Below the pieces are notes generated by a model that saw nothing but the letters and a program-made list of their open reading frames with translations, was not told where the DNA came from and did no database searches. The position numbers were made by a program, and so were the translations under genes. Shown here piece after piece: positions 52,426 to 61,668 of a stretch of DNA of 64,000 nt; within the stretch, counting starts at the first letter, position 1; every line of letters starts with the position of its first letter. The DNA comes from JAAYTY01 sp964569245 (GTDB lineage: Bacteria; Fermentibacterota; Fermentibacteria; Fermentibacterales; Fermentibacteraceae): assembly GCA_964569245.1 (NCBI GenBank), contig CAZMTK010000002.1:1-64000 (forward strand). The letters are read 5' to 3'.

Positions 52426-54228
52426 CTAGAACGGGTGCCCCAGGGCGAAGTACACCCTTCCCCTCTTGAGGCCGTCGGTCCATGTGGGGGCGAAGCCGTA
52501 GTCGACCCTCAGCGGGCCGAACGGCGTTCCCAGCCTGATCCCCATGCCCGCCCCGAACCCTGTGCTTCCAGCGGATATCTCCTCCGCCGACTCCCACAGG
52601 CCTCCCAGGTCGACGAACAGCGCCACTCCGAGCCTCCGCCAGATCCTCATGCGAGACTCAATGTTGCCCAACAGCATGATCCTGCCGCCGACCGGATTCC
52701 CCTCTTCGTCCTCGGGCCCGAGCTGATTGAACCCGAATCCCCTCACCGTGGAGCCGCCCCCCAGGTAGAACCTGTCGTTCGGGGGCACAGCGTCGTCGCC
52801 TCCATAGGGGAAGGCGCTTCCCGCACGCACCCTCCAAGCGAGTATGACGTCCCTGACGACCGGCTTGAAGATCCTCACCTCGCCCTCGACCCTGTAGTAG
52901 TCGAGCCCGCCCAGGACACCGCCCGAGAGCCTTCCCTCCCCGCGAAGCAGATGGCCGACTGCGGGATCGAGCACGGCGTCACGGGTGTCGTGCGCCAGCG
53001 AGCCGGTGAGGCTCGAGGTCGTCGTCCAGTCGGATTCCTCGGTCCAGCCCCCGGGCGTCGAGGAGGTGAATCTGTCCCGCTCCAGCGCGTATCCGAGCGA
53101 AAGCCTCAGATGCTCGGTCAGATCGCGGGAAACGGTGATCTCGGCCCCGTACCTGCGCTCCGCGAGCGCAGGGAGCTGAAGATACAGGTAGCTGGCCTTT
53201 ATCCGCCCGCTCCAGCGCGTCGAGGCGATCCACGGCTCCTCGTACGATATCTCGGGCTCGATCTCGTCCCCGCCCGCCTCGCCAAGATACCTGGTGTAGC
53301 TGGCGCCGACGACCAGCCTCTGGTTGTTGTCGAGGATGTTAGGATGCTTCCAGAAAGCGCTCAGAAGGAGTGCCGAGGGAGAGCCGTAGCCAGCACCGAG
53401 GTCGAGCTGGCGGTAGGGCCTCTCGGTGACCTGTATGAGCAGGTCAACGGTGTCGCGCCCCTCCTCCAGCCCGGAGTAAGAGAACCTCACATCCTGGAAG
53501 AGCCCCAGGCCGTAAATGGACGAGATGGACCTGCGGAGAATCTCCGTGTCCAGAGAATCGCCCCTGTCGAGCCTGATCTCCCTCTCGACCACCTTCCTGC
53601 GGACAGTCTCCAGACCCTCGATCCTGATGTTTCCGAGCCTTATCTGAGGACCCTCTGACACCATGCACTCTATCCCGCGCAGGCCGGGCACGCTGTCGGG
53701 CCCGGGCTGCTCGAACGGCAGCATCCGCAGCTCCACGGAGGCGGTGACGTATCCATGTCTCCTGTATGCGCTCTGGATGTTCTGCCTGGTCTCCTCGAGC
53801 AGGGCCGGCGTGATCGTCTCGCCGGATTCCACCGCGAACTCCCGGCGGAGGCGGCTGGACGGAATCACGGTATTCCCCTCGAAAACCAGACCGCCCCTGA
53901 GCGACCGGCGTCCGGGCGCTATGGAAATGGAGACCAGGCTGGTGTCGCTGCTCCAAGCAGGCCATCCCACTTCGACCGATGCGTCGAGGTAGCCCATCTC
54001 CTGCAGGTTCGCAAGAACCCTCCCCGACACGTCCAGGCGAGTGACCTCGAAGAGGGATCTGCCGACCTCGAGGTTCGTGCCTTCCAGGATTTCGTCCCTC
54101 GGGATCCACTCAGCCCCCGTGACGCGGATGGAGTCGATGGTCTGCACGGATCGGGGGGATGCGTCCGGGCCGGTTCCCAAGGCGCTCGCGGTTCCGAGCA
54201 CGATCACCAGCGCCAGCCAGATGCGCAT
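52426..54228 (-). CDS. tamA: Omp85-family outer membrane protein TamA/BamA-like
   Basis: 600 residues from ATG 54228. Signal peptide (about 1-18), three or so POTRA domains (about 28-265, with I-R-V-T-G-A-E, L-V-F-E-G-N-T-V-I and I-R-I-E-G-L-E each opening a POTRA), then a 16-strand barrel. The lid-lock motif is S-T-V-R-G-F in strand L6 near 497, and the last strand ends A-L-G-H-P-F with the terminal Phe needed for insertion. Pairing with tamB on the same transcript favours TamA over BamA, although a BamA role cannot be excluded because many FCB genomes place TamB next to BamA-like proteins. Confidence 0.88.
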   Translation of the reverse strand: MRIWLALVIVLGTASALGTGPDASPRSVQTIDSIRVTGAEWIPRDEILEGTNLEVGRSLFEVTRLDVSGRVLANLQEMGYLDASVEVGWPAWSSDTSLVSISIAPGRRSLRGGLVFEGNTVIPSSRLRREFAVESGETITPALLEETRQNIQSAYRRHGYVTASVELRMLPFEQPGPDSVPGLRGIECMVSEGPQIRLGNIRIEGLETVRRKVVEREIRLDRGDSLDTEILRRSISSIYGLGLFQDVRFSYSGLEEGRDTVDLLIQVTERPYRQLDLGAGYGSPSALLLSAFWKHPNILDNNQRLVVGASYTRYLGEAGGDEIEPEISYEEPWIASTRWSGRIKASYLYLQLPALAERRYGAEITVSRDLTEHLRLSLGYALERDRFTSSTPGGWTEESDWTTTSSLTGSLAHDTRDAVLDPAVGHLLRGEGRLSGGVLGGLDYYRVEGEVRIFKPVVRDVILAWRVRAGSAFPYGGDDAVPPNDRFYLGGGSTVRGFGFNQLGPEDEEGNPVGGRIMLLGNIESRMRIWRRLGVALFVDLGGLWESAEEISAGSTGFGAGMGIRLGTPFGPLRVDYGFAPTWTDGLKRGRVYFALGHPF

Positions 54229-54342
54229 ATTACCATCCCGGGTAGGGCACGGCCACCGGCGGGACGCCACTGTCCCGCACGAAAGATTGCAGGAATATGA
54301 CCCGGTGCGGGGGCTCGGGACAGAGCCCGGGAAGGCGAAGAG

Positions 54343-55680
54343 ATGCCGCAGGAAGCGAACCGGGCAATCGAGGCCAGGTACTCGGTCGTACTCCTTGCAG
54401 GGGGTACGGATCCGAGCGGAGGGGCCGGCCTGGCAGCCGACCTGAAGGCCGTCGCCGCCGCCGGATGCCACGGCTGCCTGGCTGTTACGGCGGTCAGCGT
54501 TCAGAGCGCGGGACGTGTTCATTCCTGGATTCCTGTCGAGCCGTCCTGCATCGCCTCGCAGATCGAGGCCTGTCTGGAGGACGGCGCGCCGGGGGCTGTC
54601 AAGTCCGGCATGATCGGGACGACCGGAGCACTGGACGCCCTGGCAACGGCCCTGGCAGAAGGACTGGCTGGCGTCCCCTACGTACTCGATCCGGTGCTCA
54701 CCGCCGGCAGCGGAGACCCTCTGTGCGGCGAGGGCCTGACAGTAGGGATGATCGAGAGGCTTCTCCCATTCTGCACCCTGTGCACCCCGAATCTCGACGA
54801 GGCCTCGGCTCTGTCCGGGATCGAAGTGAAGGACAGGGGCTCGATGGAGGAGGCCGGAAGGCGGATCCTTGCCATGGGCCCCTCGGCGGTGCTCGTAAAG
54901 GGCGGCCACCTGGAGGGTCCTCCAGCGGACCTCCTGGTGAAGCGCGGGAGCATGGAATGGATGGAGGGCAGGCGAATAGTCCAGGGCAAGGTGCATGGCG
55001 CCGGGTGTACGCTGGCATCCGCGACGGCGGCCCGCCTGGCGCTCGGGTACGAGACGTCGGAGGCGGTGCGTGCAGCCAGAACCTATCTGGCGCAGGCCCT
55101 GGGGTCCTCCTTCTCCAGGCGCACAGGCCGGCTGCTGGGGCACCTCCCGCCCGCAGGGCCGGCTCACCCGATCTCCGACACCGAGGCCTTCTACCTTCCA
55201 CCGAGGTTCTGCATCAGGTGCGGCTCCGCGCTGCGCGCCAGCCCGGAACAGTCAGGCCATCCTTCATGCCCGGCCTGCGGCCTGGTCAGCTACAGGAATC
55301 CGATTCCCGCAGTCACTCTGGTGGTCCGCAGAGGCTGCGAGGTCCTGCTGGCGCGTCGTGCGAAGGCCCCCTGCAAAGGGGAGCTTTCCCTCCCGGGAGG
55401 CTTCCTCGAAACCGGCGAAACCGTTGCAGAGTGCGCGGCGAGGGAGCTCAGGGAGGAGACGGGGCTCGAGGCCGTCTCGTTCTCCGTGATCGGCGTAGAG
55501 ACTGACTCGACTGCCTACGGCGCCGTGGTGCTCACGGTCGTGGAGGCGGTGGGATGGACGGGAGAGGCCGTGGCGGGCGACGATGCTTCGGAGCTGTCCT
55601 GGCACCGGCTCGACGACGTTCCTCCGCTGGCGTTCAGCGCGCACGAGAGGATACTGTCCTCGCTTGCCAGAGGCGATTAG
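54343..55680 (+). CDS. ThiD-zinc ribbon-Nudix fusion protein
   Basis: 445 residues. Residues 10-265 are a ThiD-type hydroxymethylpyrimidine (phosphate) kinase: G-G-T-D-P-S-G-G-A-G at 20-29, K-S-G-M-I-G at 88-93, L-D-P-V-L, and the anion-hole G-A-G-C-T-L (usually G-T-G-C). Residues 288-320 add a zinc ribbon (C-I-R-C ... C-P-A-C-G), and 325-445 a Nudix hydrolase with a complete box: G-G-F-L-E-T-G-E...R-E-L-R-E-E-T-G-L. The frame is continuous with no stop or frameshift between parts. E. coli NudJ, also Nudix, hydrolyses HMP-PP and thiamine-PP, so a thiamine-related pairing is plausible. No other thiamine gene is nearby and no TPP riboswitch precedes it. Confidence 0.85.
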   Translation: MPQEANRAIEARYSVVLLAGGTDPSGGAGLAADLKAVAAAGCHGCLAVTAVSVQSAGRVHSWIPVEPSCIASQIEACLEDGAPGAVKSGMIGTTGALDALATALAEGLAGVPYVLDPVLTAGSGDPLCGEGLTVGMIERLLPFCTLCTPNLDEASALSGIEVKDRGSMEEAGRRILAMGPSAVLVKGGHLEGPPADLLVKRGSMEWMEGRRIVQGKVHGAGCTLASATAARLALGYETSEAVRAARTYLAQALGSSFSRRTGRLLGHLPPAGPAHPISDTEAFYLPPRFCIRCGSALRASPEQSGHPSCPACGLVSYRNPIPAVTLVVRRGCEVLLARRAKAPCKGELSLPGGFLETGETVAECAARELREETGLEAVSFSVIGVETDSTAYGAVVLTVVEAVGWTGEAVAGDDASELSWHRLDDVPPLAFSAHERILSSLARGD

Positions 55681-56554
55681 GTCTGTCCTGAAGGCGATCC
55701 TCGCGATCGCAGCAGCCATGACCTCGCGCCAGGCTTCCCTGGACGCAGGCCCCTTCGTCGCCGTGGTAGAACTGGCCGATGCGCTTCTATGCACCACTCC
55801 GGGGGGAGGGTCGGTCGTTCTGACAGCGCCTTCCGGGACGGACACGGTATTCAGAACATGGGAAGAAGGCTTCGAGAGCCTGTCCCCCCTCGCGTCCCGC
55901 GGGAGGACCGCCGCGTTCACCGCCCATGGCGGGAGAGGCGACATGGTGGTAGTTCTCCGCAGCGGCGGCCTTGCGATGGAGAGATACGGCCCCTGGGCAT
56001 CCGCGGGAAGCCCCTCCGTCGACAGCTCCGGGCGCGTCTGGTTCTGCGCGGATGGGTGGCTGCGGGCTGACGGAGGGACCGTCGCGCGGGTGACGGGCAC
56101 GCCTGCCGCCGTCGTCTCGCCCTCAGGGAAGCAGGTCCTGATGATCGAATGCGGACATGATGCATGTCTGATCGACGCAGCGAGCCTCGAAGTCCGGCCC
56201 GCCGGTCTCCCGGAGGGGGCGGTCGATGCGCAGTGGGCTGGCGAGGAGGCCGTGCTGTCGTGGACTCCGGACGGCACGATCTGGCTCACTGAGAACGGGT
56301 CCAGCCGGATCCTGACACGAGGAGAGGCTCCCTCCTGGAGCGACGGGGCTTTCGGAGCGTACTTCGTTCGCACCGAGGACGACGGTCACGAAGTGACCTC
56401 GTCCTCAATCTGGTTCACGCCCCTCGAGGGACCGGAGTACCGGCTCCCCGCGCCCGAGGGAGCCATCCCTGTGAACCCTTCCGCCACTCGGACGGGTGTG
56501 GCGGCCGTGGATGCCGCCACGGGCAGGATTGTAAGGCTGACTCTATACAGATGA
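55664..56554 (+). CDS. Exported propeller-like protein of unknown function
   Basis: About 296 residues if TTG 55664, overlapping the preceding stop, is the start; this gives a signal peptide L-K-A-I-L-A-I-A-A-A. The first ATG is at 55718, leaving no signal. The body has short beta units with W/F and G/D turns (V-W-F-C-A-D-G-W-L, A-V-L-S-W-T-P-D-G-T-I-W-L, S-I-W-F-T-P-L-E-G), like a six- or seven-bladed WD40/TolB-type propeller. It resembles the N-terminal part of the C39-like protein at 7352. It has no sorting tail. The stop overlaps the convergent kinase gene by 12 bases. Confidence 0.6.
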   Translation: MPEAIRSVLKAILAIAAAMTSRQASLDAGPFVAVVELADALLCTTPGGGSVVLTAPSGTDTVFRTWEEGFESLSPLASRGRTAAFTAHGGRGDMVVVLRSGGLAMERYGPWASAGSPSVDSSGRVWFCADGWLRADGGTVARVTGTPAAVVSPSGKQVLMIECGHDACLIDAASLEVRPAGLPEGAVDAQWAGEEAVLSWTPDGTIWLTENGSSRILTRGEAPSWSDGAFGAYFVRTEDDGHEVTSSSIWFTPLEGPEYRLPAPEGAIPVNPSATRTGVAAVDAATGRIVRLTLYR

Positions 56555-59011
56555 CGTCCGCCCGGCAGAAGCGGGAATGCTGACGACGAAGGCGGCGCCC
56601 CCGGAACCGTGCCTCAGCAGCTCCAGCGCGCCTCCGAACCTCCGGACTATCGAGCGGGAGACCGCGAGGCCCAGACCCGTGCCGTCGGGCTTCGTAGTGA
56701 AGTAGGGATCGAACAGCCTCTCCGCCAGCTCCTCAGGGACTCCCGGGCCGGTGTCTTCGAATGTGATCTTCACGAAGGGCCGGCCCTGCTCATATTCCAT
56801 CCAGGCCCTCACGAGAAGAGATCCCCTCCCGTCCATGGCGTCTCTGGCATTCACGACCAGGTTGCTCACGACCTGGATCATCTGCCCCTCGTCGGCCTCG
56901 ACGGGCTGGAGGTCTCTGTCTGTCTCTAGGCGCCACTCGACCGAAGACCTATCCAGCACGATCCTCAGCGTCTCCCTGAGCACGCGGCCCATGTCCAGCC
57001 TGGCGACAGATCCTGTCTCGCCAGCCTTCGCCAGTGTGAGGAGCCTCCGAGTGATCATGGTCGCCTTCTCGACGGCGAGACCGGCGTTCCTCAACGCCGT
57101 GGCGGCTGCGGCGTCCAGGGGTTCGGCTGCGGCCAGCTCGAGGCTCCCGCCGATGGCCGTCAGTATGTTGTTGAAATCGTGGGCTATGCCTCCAGCCATC
57201 AGGCTTATGGACTCCTCCTTCTGCGCTCGCAGCATGTCGGCCTCCATCTGCTTTCTGGCGGTGACGTCGCGAACCGTGCAGATCACGGAATCGGCCTCCA
57301 GCGGAGCCATCCTGCACTCGAACCATCCACGGGAGGGGCCCCCGATTATGCGGTACTCGAAGGCCTCGACGCTGCCGGTGTCCAGAGAGCGCGCGATGCA
57401 GGCCATCGCGGCAGCCAGATCGTCATCGGGCATTCCTATGCTGCCGATCCATGTGCCCACTACTTGCTCGGGGGGCACTGCCAGCCTGCCGCCGACGCCC
57501 CCGTGGAAACCTCTCACGAAGCCGTCGCGCCCTATGATGAAGATCGTATCAGGCACAGCCTCGTACAGGGCCATGCTGCGCTTCTCCGCCCTGGCCAGCT
57601 CCTGCCGGGCCCTCACCCTTTCGGTCATGTCGAAGCAGATTCCACCTGTGAGCATCTCTCGGGAATCCCTGCCACCGAGAGGGAATCTGAAGCAGGAGAG
57701 GGTCCTGTTCCCCCCGTCCGGTCCGCGGTAGGCGATCTCGCGCGATACCGGCATGGAACTGCTCTTCACCGCGTCGCCGTCCTCCTCGAGTGCCGCGGCC
57801 ACCTCGGGAGGCCACACGTCCTCGTACCCGAGACCAGCCCAGTCCTCCCTGCCGGCCAGCATCTCTCTCCGGAGGCGCTCGTTGGCATACACGAGACGGC
57901 CCGAGCAGTCGGTGATGAAAGCATATCCCGGGATGTGCCTCATGAAGCGGTCGAATGTCAGCCTGCTCGTCCGGGCCTCCTCTGCGGTCCTCTTCAGCCT
58001 GTCGAAGGCCTCGTCCATCGTTCTCGACAGGTCAGCAAACTCGTCTTCGCCCTCGAGACCCACGCGACCCGCAGTGTCGCCGGACTGGCCGATGCTCCGA
58101 ATCCGTTCCAGAAGCGCGCCCAGTCTCCTCACAACCGTCAGATCGAACAGCACGACCGTGACCAGGGCGAATAGAACGCCCGTCGATGCCAGAATCAGCA
58201 GCGCCGTTTCGGCGTTCCTGCGTCCTGTTGCGAACAGCTCTCTCGCCATGGCGAATCCAAGGGTCAGGGGGCTGCCCGCAAGGTCAGCCAGCTCGAGCCG
58301 GGCCTCCAGCGTGTCCGGGGAATCCCTCGAGAGCAGGAGCGCCCCGTGTCGGCACGAAGCCTCCTCCCATTCGCCGGGGAGAGGCGGCGCCAACTCCAGC
58401 GAGATCTCCATGCCGGACCCCATGCTCAGATCTCCGAGGAAGTCCTCGTCTATCAGCCTGGCGAAGAGCAGTGTGCCGACCCGCGGTCCTACCCCGCCGC
58501 TCCTCAGGATGGGACAGCTCGCTACCAGCCAGGCTGAGCTGCCGGCCGCCAGCAGGCCCGATTCGGCCCCGTCGCCCGACAGCAGCAGGGGAACGAGGTC
58601 TGACTCTATCCTTTCCCCGAGGCTCGCCGGGAAGGCGTGCTGCATTCCGCTCGACGGGTCGTAGGCCGAGGAGAACACCTCGACGCCAGCGGTGTCGAGG
58701 AACAGGACCCCGTCCACCCCAAGTTCCGAGAACATCTCACCGCTGATGTTCGCATGGAGGAAGGCCGGATTGCGCGTGCCGATGAACTCCCAAGTCTCGT
58801 CCCGCACCGCATAGTCGAAGACGGAGGACGAGAGCGCAGTGAGCCTCCCGGAGACGAGGCTCGAGAGCCATTCGGCCTGGCGGCGGGCAAGGGCGGTTTC
58901 GAGTTCCAGGAAGGATTGCAGGAATACCCGCCTGAGCAGCAGGCCGGAAGCCAGGGCGAGGATGATCAGCGCAGCCGCCAGCAGCAGGGCAAGCCGCGCC
59001 CTCAAAGCCAT
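56543..59011 (-). CDS. CHASE4-like membrane sensor histidine kinase
   Basis: 822 residues from ATG 59011, preceded by GGGAGGG. Two transmembrane helices (about 7-27 and 262-285) enclose a CHASE4-like outer domain (D-Y-A-V-R-D-E-T-W near 63, F-S-E-L-G-V-D-G-V-L-F-L-D near 92). A HAMP domain (E-F-A-D-L-S-R-T-M) and two PAS domains follow. The HisKA helix has G-G-I-A-H611-D-F-N-N, the H-D-F-N-N type of hybrid-like kinases, and the ATPase part reads N-A-R-D-A-M, D-T-G-P-G-V-P, F-D-P-Y-F-T-T-K and G-T-G-L-G-L-A. There is no receiver domain and no response regulator nearby. Divergent from the glycosyltransferase gene, 61 bases apart. Confidence 0.9.
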   Translation of the reverse strand: MALRARLALLLAAALIILALASGLLLRRVFLQSFLELETALARRQAEWLSSLVSGRLTALSSSVFDYAVRDETWEFIGTRNPAFLHANISGEMFSELGVDGVLFLDTAGVEVFSSAYDPSSGMQHAFPASLGERIESDLVPLLLSGDGAESGLLAAGSSAWLVASCPILRSGGVGPRVGTLLFARLIDEDFLGDLSMGSGMEISLELAPPLPGEWEEASCRHGALLLSRDSPDTLEARLELADLAGSPLTLGFAMARELFATGRRNAETALLILASTGVLFALVTVVLFDLTVVRRLGALLERIRSIGQSGDTAGRVGLEGEDEFADLSRTMDEAFDRLKRTAEEARTSRLTFDRFMRHIPGYAFITDCSGRLVYANERLRREMLAGREDWAGLGYEDVWPPEVAAALEEDGDAVKSSSMPVSREIAYRGPDGGNRTLSCFRFPLGGRDSREMLTGGICFDMTERVRARQELARAEKRSMALYEAVPDTIFIIGRDGFVRGFHGGVGGRLAVPPEQVVGTWIGSIGMPDDDLAAAMACIARSLDTGSVEAFEYRIIGGPSRGWFECRMAPLEADSVICTVRDVTARKQMEADMLRAQKEESISLMAGGIAHDFNNILTAIGGSLELAAAEPLDAAAATALRNAGLAVEKATMITRRLLTLAKAGETGSVARLDMGRVLRETLRIVLDRSSVEWRLETDRDLQPVEADEGQMIQVVSNLVVNARDAMDGRGSLLVRAWMEYEQGRPFVKITFEDTGPGVPEELAERLFDPYFTTKPDGTGLGLAVSRSIVRRFGGALELLRHGSGGAAFVVSIPASAGRTSSV

Positions 59012-59072
59012 ATCCAGACCCTCCCCCCGGATATACCTCTCGAAGGCCCGCTGCAACATACTCAACACCAGC

Positions 59073-60629
59073 ATGGAAGGATACAGGCCGGCCGGGACGG
59101 ATGGAAGGCTCCCGCACGCGGACCGCAGGGATGCCGCTGCCCTGGCTCTGCTCTGCCTGCTCGCGGCTGCTCTTCTCGCCGGCACGCCGGGCTACCCTCT
59201 CGACGTTGACGAGCCCTGGATAGCCGAATGGGCCTGGTTCCAGGCTCGCGAGGGAACCGTCAGATCCGAGCTGTTCCGCGGCTACGAGAACTGTGAGGAA
59301 GAGGTAGTCGTGTACCACAGGCTGATCGCCTGGGCCGGGACGGCAGTGATCCGCGTCGCGGGGTTCGGGCTGGGGCGCCTGCGCGCGATCAGCTTGTTCT
59401 GCTCGCTTGCACTAGCCGTCCTCATGTGCCTGCCGTCGAGGGGAGGCAGGCCCTCTGCAGGTCCCGCCGCGGTGCTCTTTCTCATGCCGGCATTCTTCAG
59501 ATTCGCCCGCATCTACCGGCCCGAGGCCATGCTGGCGCTGCTTGGGTGGGCCTGCTGGATGGCCGTGGACATGTCCGTGCGGAGGAGGTCCATCGCTGCC
59601 GCGGCGGCAGGAGGAGCCCTTTCCGGGCTGTGCGTTCTCTCGCACCTGGACGGGGCGGCCTTTGCTGCGGCCGGGGCCGTCACGCTGGCATGGCGACGGA
59701 AGTGGCTCCATGCAGGAGCATTCGCGGCATGCTCGCTTCTCGTTCTGACCCCGGCGATCGTGCATGCCGCATCCAGGGCTGGGCTTTTCGCGGCGCAGTT
59801 CACCGGAGAGCTGGCGGCGTCCAAGACCACGTTCCGGCCTGCGACTCCGCTGCTCAACCTCCTCTCCGAGCACGAAAGGCTCTTCAGGGAGCCCGGGATG
59901 ATCCTGATCACGCTTTCAACTGCGTCTGCAGCGGTTATCGGAGGCTGGAGGCGGCGGAGGGAGGAATGCCCCTGGTTCTATGAGTTCGCAGGAACTGCCG
60001 CGGTCGCCCTGGCCGCTCTTTCTGCCGCCAAGGGAGTCAAGTACGGCATCCCCATCATGCCGTTCGCCGCATCCGAGATCTGGCTTGCAGCGAGGGGGCT
60101 GAACCGGGAGACGTCAGGCTGGCGCCGCTGGGCAGTGGCGACGCCGGCAGCCATGCTCGCGGCATTTGGTCTGCTTAGTGCCGCAAGAGAGACTCTTCTG
60201 CCGAGGGAGCGCCTGCAGCCCGACAACGCAGCAGCGGGCGACATGATCCCCGCTGGGGCGTCCTGTGCAGCGCCGTTCGGCTTCGTGTTCGACGAGATCG
60301 AGGAGCGGACCATCCACGCGCTCTACCTGGCCCGCCTGGAGAGCGGCGGCACTCTGGACTCTGATGGGTTGGCGCGCTTCGTCAGGGCTCGGAGTACGGA
60401 ATACGCAGTGATCGACGGGTACTGGAGAAGACAGATCGGAGGCTCTCTGGACCCCCTCCTCTGGGACCTGGTCGGCTCCACTCCCGGCGGCCAGGAGGTC
60501 TACCGCCTCCGTCAACAGGGGTCAGAGTCAACTTCGTTGACTTCATGCCATCCTGATCGTCTACAAGGCTTTACCACTACACGTATCCGGCTGGTCTGGT
60601 TCCGCGCAGTCAGAAAGGGTCAGAGCTGA
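59073..60629 (+). CDS. Multi-pass membrane glycosyltransferase (GT39/ArnT-like), 3' end inside element D
   Basis: 518 residues from ATG 59073; no clear Shine-Dalgarno sequence. An early Y-P-L-D-V-D-E-P-W between the first helix and the next loop matches the D-E/D-D acidic pair of the GT39/GT83 (PMT/ArnT) fold, followed by about ten helices and a soluble C-terminal domain. Such enzymes use polyprenyl-phosphate sugars on the outer face of the inner membrane. The natural end seems to be near E-V-Y-R-L-R-Q-Q: from codon 483 on, 36 codons are read out of palindromic element D (G-S-E-S-T-S-L-T-S ...), so the original stop was lost or displaced when the element arrived. Confidence 0.75.
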   Translation: MEGYRPAGTDGRLPHADRRDAAALALLCLLAAALLAGTPGYPLDVDEPWIAEWAWFQAREGTVRSELFRGYENCEEEVVVYHRLIAWAGTAVIRVAGFGLGRLRAISLFCSLALAVLMCLPSRGGRPSAGPAAVLFLMPAFFRFARIYRPEAMLALLGWACWMAVDMSVRRRSIAAAAAGGALSGLCVLSHLDGAAFAAAGAVTLAWRRKWLHAGAFAACSLLVLTPAIVHAASRAGLFAAQFTGELAASKTTFRPATPLLNLLSEHERLFREPGMILITLSTASAAVIGGWRRRREECPWFYEFAGTAAVALAALSAAKGVKYGIPIMPFAASEIWLAARGLNRETSGWRRWAVATPAAMLAAFGLLSAARETLLPRERLQPDNAAAGDMIPAGASCAAPFGFVFDEIEERTIHALYLARLESGGTLDSDGLARFVRARSTEYAVIDGYWRRQIGGSLDPLLWDLVGSTPGGQEVYRLRQQGSESTSLTSCHPDRLQGFTTTRIRLVWFRAVRKGQS

Positions 60630-60690
60630 CTTCGTCGACTTCGAGCCCGGCCCGAGAGATAGACCAAGTCAACGAAGTTGACTCTGACCC
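60519..60690. repeat. Composite palindromic element D (GGGGTCAG family)
   Basis: Three copies of a 25-base arm: 60519-60543 (+), 60617-60641 (+, four mismatches) and 60666-60690 (-, perfect inverse of the first). Each arm holds a small foldback GTCAAC-TTC-GTTGAC behind the head GGGTCAGA, a REP-like layout. The right edge overlaps the pfkA TAG; the left edge lies in the glycosyltransferase frame. Related in its head to element A. Confidence 0.85.
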
Positions 60691-61664
60691 TAGACGAGCA
60701 GGGCAGCCAGCTTCAGGAGGACGGGGTCGAGATCCTTGGGGCGCTCCCAGGTTTCGGACAGGGGGTGATGCACGATCCGGCCGCCGGTCTCGCCGACCAT
60801 GCACGGCGCTCGGCCGTCCAGCAGGGCCTGCACCGCAGCCCACCCGAGCTTGGTGGCCAGGATCCGATCGGAACTGGTGGGTGAGCCGCCCCTCTGAACA
60901 TGCCCGAGCACCGTCACGTGGCAGTCCAACCCTTCGCGCGACTTCAGATCCGCGGCTATCTTCAGCGCATTCCCAGCGTCGTCGCCCTCCGCCACGACCA
61001 TTATGCTCGAGAGCCTTCCCTCGGCCTTGCGCTTCCTGATGGTCTCTGCGATGCCGTGGATGTCCGTTTTCGTCTCCGGCAGCATGATGGCCTCTGCTCC
61101 AGAGCCGATTCCGGCCTCGAGGGCGATGAAGCCGGCATGCCTGCCCATGACTTCGACGATGAAGAGCCGCTCGTGAGCCGCAGCGGTGTCTCGTATGCGA
61201 TCCAGCGCCGCGAGGGCTGTGTTGACCGCGGTGTCGTACCCGATCGTGAAATCGGTTCCCCAGACATCGTTATCGATCGTGCCGGGCACTCCCACGACGG
61301 CCACTCCATGCTCTCGAGCCAGTGCATCAGCCCCGTGGAAAGTGCCCTCGCCTCCGATGGCGACGAGACCGCCGACGCCTCTCCCGGCCAGACTCGCAGC
61401 CGCGGCGGCACGCCCTTCGGGTGTGAGGAACCTGTCGCTGCGCGCGGCATGGAGAATCGTTCCGCCACGCTGGAGGATGTTGCTCACGTCGCTCTTGCCG
61501 AGCGGCACGAACCTGTCGTCAATCAGGCCTTCGAAGCCGTGCAATGCACCGAGAACAGAAAGGCCGTGGGAGAGTGCCGACCTCGCCACGGCCCTGATGC
61601 AGGCATTCATCCCCGGGGCGTCGCCCCCGCTCGTGAGGACGGCGATGGTCCCCGGGGATCTCAT
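60690..61664 (-). CDS. pfkA: ATP-dependent 6-phosphofructokinase
   Basis: Phosphorylates fructose 6-phosphate to fructose 1,6-bisphosphate. 324 residues, the bacterial PfkA length. Motifs: T-S-G-G-D-A-P-G-M-N at 11-20, G-G-E-G-T near 104 (Gly at the position that is Asp in PPi-dependent enzymes, but Glu for the usual preceding Asp), P-G-T-I-D-N-D with Gly instead of the PPi-type Lys, then M-G-R-H-A-G and G-H-V-Q-R-G-G-S-P. These residues favour ATP over PPi despite the membrane pyrophosphatase in the window. It starts four bases after the rplQ stop, as if in the ribosomal operon. Its stop codon abuts palindromic element D. Confidence 0.95.
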   Translation of the reverse strand: MRSPGTIAVLTSGGDAPGMNACIRAVARSALSHGLSVLGALHGFEGLIDDRFVPLGKSDVSNILQRGGTILHAARSDRFLTPEGRAAAAASLAGRGVGGLVAIGGEGTFHGADALAREHGVAVVGVPGTIDNDVWGTDFTIGYDTAVNTALAALDRIRDTAAAHERLFIVEVMGRHAGFIALEAGIGSGAEAIMLPETKTDIHGIAETIRKRKAEGRLSSIMVVAEGDDAGNALKIAADLKSREGLDCHVTVLGHVQRGGSPTSSDRILATKLGWAAVQALLDGRAPCMVGETGGRIVHHPLSETWERPKDLDPVLLKLAALLV

Positions 61665-61668
61665 ATGG

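Noticed and set aside
54229..54342. Possible TPP riboswitch before the ThiD fusion
   Set aside because: The leader contains only a GGGCTC/GAGCCC hairpin; the conserved CUGAGA and ACCUGA blocks of TPP riboswitches are absent.
60690..61664. PPi-dependent phosphofructokinase, given the membrane pyrophosphatase nearby
   Set aside because: The G-G-E-G-T and P-G-T-I-D-N-D residues have Gly where PPi-dependent enzymes have Asp and Lys.
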